Shown here: positions 62,171-64,000 of the stretch, piece after piece
Layout: each line of letters starts with the position of its first letter
Numbering within the stretch: the stretch's first letter is position 1
DNA from: Seohaeicola saemankumensis
GTDB taxonomy: Bacteria > Pseudomonadota > Alphaproteobacteria > Rhodobacterales > Rhodobacteraceae
Length of the DNA: 64,000 nt
Direction: 5' to 3'
Assembly (NCBI RefSeq): GCF_021021435.1
Contig: NZ_JAINWI010000005.1
Location: 124,001 to 188,000 of the forward strand
Notes under the pieces: model-generated
The model's input: the letters and a program-made list of their open reading frames with translations, nothing else
Databases searched by the model: none
What the model was told of the DNA's origin: nothing
Translations under genes and position numbers: made by a program

Positions 62171-63133
62171 ATGACCAACTACCTCGATTTCGAACGCCCC
62201 CTTGCCGAGATCGAAGGCAAGGCCGAGGAACTGCGCGCGATGGCGCGACAGAATGCCGAGATGGATATCGAGGCCGAGGCAGCGGCGCTGGACAAAAAAG
62301 CGTCCGATCTTCTTGTCTCGCTCTATAAGGATCTGACGCCCTGGCGAAAATGCCAGGTGGCGCGCCATCCCGACAGGCCGCATTGCAAGGATTACATCGA
62401 GGCACTGTTCACCGAATATACGCCCCTTGCCGGTGACCGGAATTTTGCCGATGACCATGCGGTCATGGGCGGTCTGGCGCGGTTCAACGATATCCCCGTT
62501 GTCGTGATTGGCCATGAAAAGGGCAATGATACCAAAAGCCGGATCGAACGGAATTTCGGCATGGCCCGTCCCGAAGGATATCGCAAGGCGATACGTCTGA
62601 TGGACATGGCGCATCGCTTTGGCCTGCCAGTGATCACGCTGGTCGACACGCCCGGCGCCTATCCGGGTAAGGGAGCCGAAGAGCGTGGGCAGTCCGAAGC
62701 GATTGCGCGCTCGACCGAGAAATGTCTGCAGATCGGTGTGCCGCTGGTCAGTGTGATTATCGGAGAGGGCGGTTCTGGCGGGGCGGTTGCCTTTGCGACG
62801 GCAAACCGCGTGGCGATGCTGGAACATTCGGTCTATTCCGTGATCAGCCCCGAAGGTTGCGCCTCGATCCTGTGGAAGGATTCGGAAAAAATGCGCGAAG
62901 CGGCCGAGGCGCTGCGTCTGACAGCTCAAGACCTGAAAAAACTGGGTGTCGCGGATCGTGTTATCCCCGAACCCGTGGGCGGCGCGCATCGCGACAAGCA
63001 GGCCAGCATCAAGGCTGTGGGGGATGCCGTCAGTGCCATGCTGGCCGAGTTGGTTGACCTTAAAGGCAAAAAGCTGGTCGAGGACCGTCGTCGCAAATAC
63101 CTTGATATGGGACGCAAGGGGCTGGCGGCTTAA
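62171..63133 (+). CDS. accA: acetyl-CoA carboxylase carboxyltransferase subunit alpha
   Basis: A 320-residue AccA, partner of AccD (26.0-26.9 kb) in malonyl-CoA synthesis. Canonical sequence: [156 protein letters not shown]. Start ATG 62171 follows GGTGGAGTGA. Confidence 0.98.
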   Translation: MTNYLDFERPLAEIEGKAEELRAMARQNAEMDIEAEAAALDKKASDLLVSLYKDLTPWRKCQVARHPDRPHCKDYIEALFTEYTPLAGDRNFADDHAVMGGLARFNDIPVVVIGHEKGNDTKSRIERNFGMARPEGYRKAIRLMDMAHRFGLPVITLVDTPGAYPGKGAEERGQSEAIARSTEKCLQIGVPLVSVIIGEGGSGGAVAFATANRVAMLEHSVYSVISPEGCASILWKDSEKMREAAEALRLTAQDLKKLGVADRVIPEPVGGAHRDKQASIKAVGDAVSAMLAELVDLKGKKLVEDRRRKYLDMGRKGLAA

Positions 63134-63137
63134 TCCA

Positions 63138-63788
63138 TCAGCTTGCGAGCATCTTCAATCCCTGTGTCACGTCAGAGCGCACGGCCAGCCGTAGCCCGGG
63201 CTCATCGCCTGCTTTCAAGGCGGCAATGATCAGCCTGTGAAAATGCGGCGGGTCTTTGCGTTTCAGCCGCACATAAAGTGCGCGCATCGTCGGCCCCATT
63301 TGCAGCCAGACTGTTTCGGCCATGGCAAGCATCGCAGGGGCTTGGGCGCGCAGGTATAGTGTCCGGTGGAATTCCAGATTGGTGCGGATATAGGCCACCG
63401 CATCCTGACGCATCGCCGCGTCCCCGACGGCCGCGTTGATCGTCTGCAATCGCTCGATCAGCGCCATATGCGCGCGGGGCAGGGCGCGGCTGGCCAATTC
63501 CACCTCGATCAATGACCGCAGGGCCGCCAGTTCCTCGATCCGTTCATTGCTGAGTTCGGGCGTCGAGACGCGACCGGACGAAGACAGGGTCAGCGCACCC
63601 TCGGCCACAAGGCGGCGGACGGATTCGCGGGCGGGAGTCATGGAGACACCGTATTCCTTGCCGATGCCCCGCAGGGTCAGCGCCTGACCGGGGGCGATAT
63701 CCCCGTGCATGATCCGGCTGCGAAGGCCACGAAAGACGCGGTCATGGGCATTCGGAGCGGGATCAGGGCGCGGTGTGACATTCAGCAT
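63138..63788 (-). CDS. GntR family transcriptional regulator (FCD domain)
   Basis: A 216-residue GntR/FadR-subfamily regulator. The winged helix is RVFRGLRSRIMHGDIAPGQALTLRGIGKEYGVSMTPARESVRRLVAEGAL, followed by an FCD-type helical ligand domain (LAALRSLIEVELASRALPRAH, FHRTLYLRAQAPAML, FHRLIIAALKAGDEPGLRLAVRSDV), which often binds organic acids. A TGTGATCACA palindrome lies 8 bp before its start. It converges with accA, with 4 bp between the stops. The target genes are not evident. Confidence 0.9.
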   Translation of the reverse strand: MLNVTPRPDPAPNAHDRVFRGLRSRIMHGDIAPGQALTLRGIGKEYGVSMTPARESVRRLVAEGALTLSSSGRVSTPELSNERIEELAALRSLIEVELASRALPRAHMALIERLQTINAAVGDAAMRQDAVAYIRTNLEFHRTLYLRAQAPAMLAMAETVWLQMGPTMRALYVRLKRKDPPHFHRLIIAALKAGDEPGLRLAVRSDVTQGLKMLAS

Positions 63789-63795
63789 GTCTTTA

Positions 63796-63805
63796 TGTGA
63801 TCACA
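63796..63805. promoter_or_regulatory. candidate GntR operator
   Basis: TGTGATCACA, a perfect 10-bp palindrome, lies 8-17 bp upstream of the gntR start, close enough to overlap its ribosome-binding region. FCD-type GntR proteins commonly bind short palindromes with TGT...ACA-like ends, so autoregulation is likely. Confidence 0.45.
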
Positions 63806-63829
63806 AATCGGAAGAAGGTCAATTGGTGA

Positions 63830-64000
63830 TCAGGCACCAAAGCGGTAGCGGTGCAGATCGCCGCCCTTTTCACGCAACCAGCGGCGCGGCGCGCGGTAGT
63901 CCCCGTAAAGGTCGCGCACAACCTGCCAGAACGCATCAGAATGGTTCATCTCGGCCAGATGCGCCACCTCATGGGCGGCAACATAGTTCAGCACCTCGGG
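63830..64000 (-). CDS. YgjP/SprT-like metallopeptidase, C-terminal part (runs off the window)
   Basis: The last 56 codons plus stop of a gene that enters from beyond the window end. The visible part begins PEVLNYVAAHEVAHLAEMNHS and contains the zinc-binding HEVAH with a third His in MNHSDAFW, followed by LYGDYRAPRRWLREKG. This matches the C-terminus of the DUF45 (YgjP/WrbA-like SprT) metal-dependent hydrolase family. The N-terminal part is outside the window. It would be read in the same direction as the gntR gene, 41 bp upstream of it. Confidence 0.85.
   Translation of the reverse strand, partial: PEVLNYVAAHEVAHLAEMNHSDAFWQVVRDLYGDYRAPRRWLREKGGDLHRYRFGA

Overview
The window is a dense, high-GC alphaproteobacterial chromosome segment. 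It most resembles the Rhodobacteraceae (Roseobacter group). Grounds are gene content (lineage-type hypotheticals DUF2794, DUF6478 and DUF1244, L-malyl-CoA lyase, MbfA, MttB/dimethylglycine-dehydrogenase operons), an alphaproteobacterial LexA box (GTTC-N7-GTTC) and an Irr-type ICE palindrome. I see no rRNA, tRNA, CRISPR array, insertion sequence or prophage. The closest species cannot be named from sequence reading alone.

Layout. 0.1-3.2 kb: small conserved protein, M17 aminopeptidase, NlpC/P60 peptidase, DUF2794. 3.2-9.8 kb: part of the phenylacetate pathway (paaX and paaZ on the minus strand; paaI, paaJ, paaK and a tetR regulator on the plus strand); the ring epoxygenase genes paaABCDE are not here. 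9.9-11.9 kb: an ImuB-type Y-family protein with its own LexA box but without imuA or dnaE2, then an I78-type inhibitor lipoprotein. 12-24.2 kb: glutathione-dependent formaldehyde dehydrogenase, GNAT, NYN/LOTUS protein, TetR, iron exporter MbfA, AEC carrier, S-formylglutathione hydrolase, DUF188, a HAD/OCD/hydrolase operon, MFS, ZapE and a lytic transglycosylase lipoprotein. 24.3-30 kb: a minus-strand run with a lipid/envelope flavour (desaturase, two tandem CPBP proteases, accD, folC). 30-35.8 kb: ilvD, a lipoprotein, DUF6478 and its neighbour, FadH-type reductase. 35.9-40.8 kb: glutamine-synthetase-like enzyme plus class III aminotransferase, and two LysR genes. 41-49.2 kb: a tightly coupled five-gene operon with two dimethylglycine-dehydrogenase-like flavoproteins, a homocysteine methyltransferase, a non-pyrrolysine MttB homologue and a beta-hydroxyacid dehydrogenase. 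49.3-55.4 kb: pheT, pheS, rplT, rpmI, a small membrane protein and pyk. 55.5-64 kb: formylglutamate amidohydrolase, DUF1244, D-amino-acid transaminase, the DgcA/DgcN D-glutamate pair, malyl-CoA lyase, Lrp/LysE, accA, a GntR regulator and a truncated SprT-like metallopeptidase.

How the parts fit. The window reads as the metabolism of a marine heterotroph using nitrogenous osmolytes, D-amino acids, polyamines and aromatics. Methyl groups oxidised from betaine-type compounds by the 41-49 kb operon would yield folate-bound C1 units or formaldehyde, which the glutathione enzymes at 12.0 and 17.3 kb can clear. Several regulatory sites can be read directly: LexA box (imuB), ICE (mbfA), and palindromes or repeats in front of paaI/paaZ, the tetR gene, the aminotransferase, the LysR/flavoprotein pair, dgcN and the gntR gene.

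The most unusual signal is a 22-bp motif (GAGTATTT, three variable bases, GCAAGATGAAG). It occurs six times in this window, always just after a stop codon and always in the sense orientation of the gene it follows.
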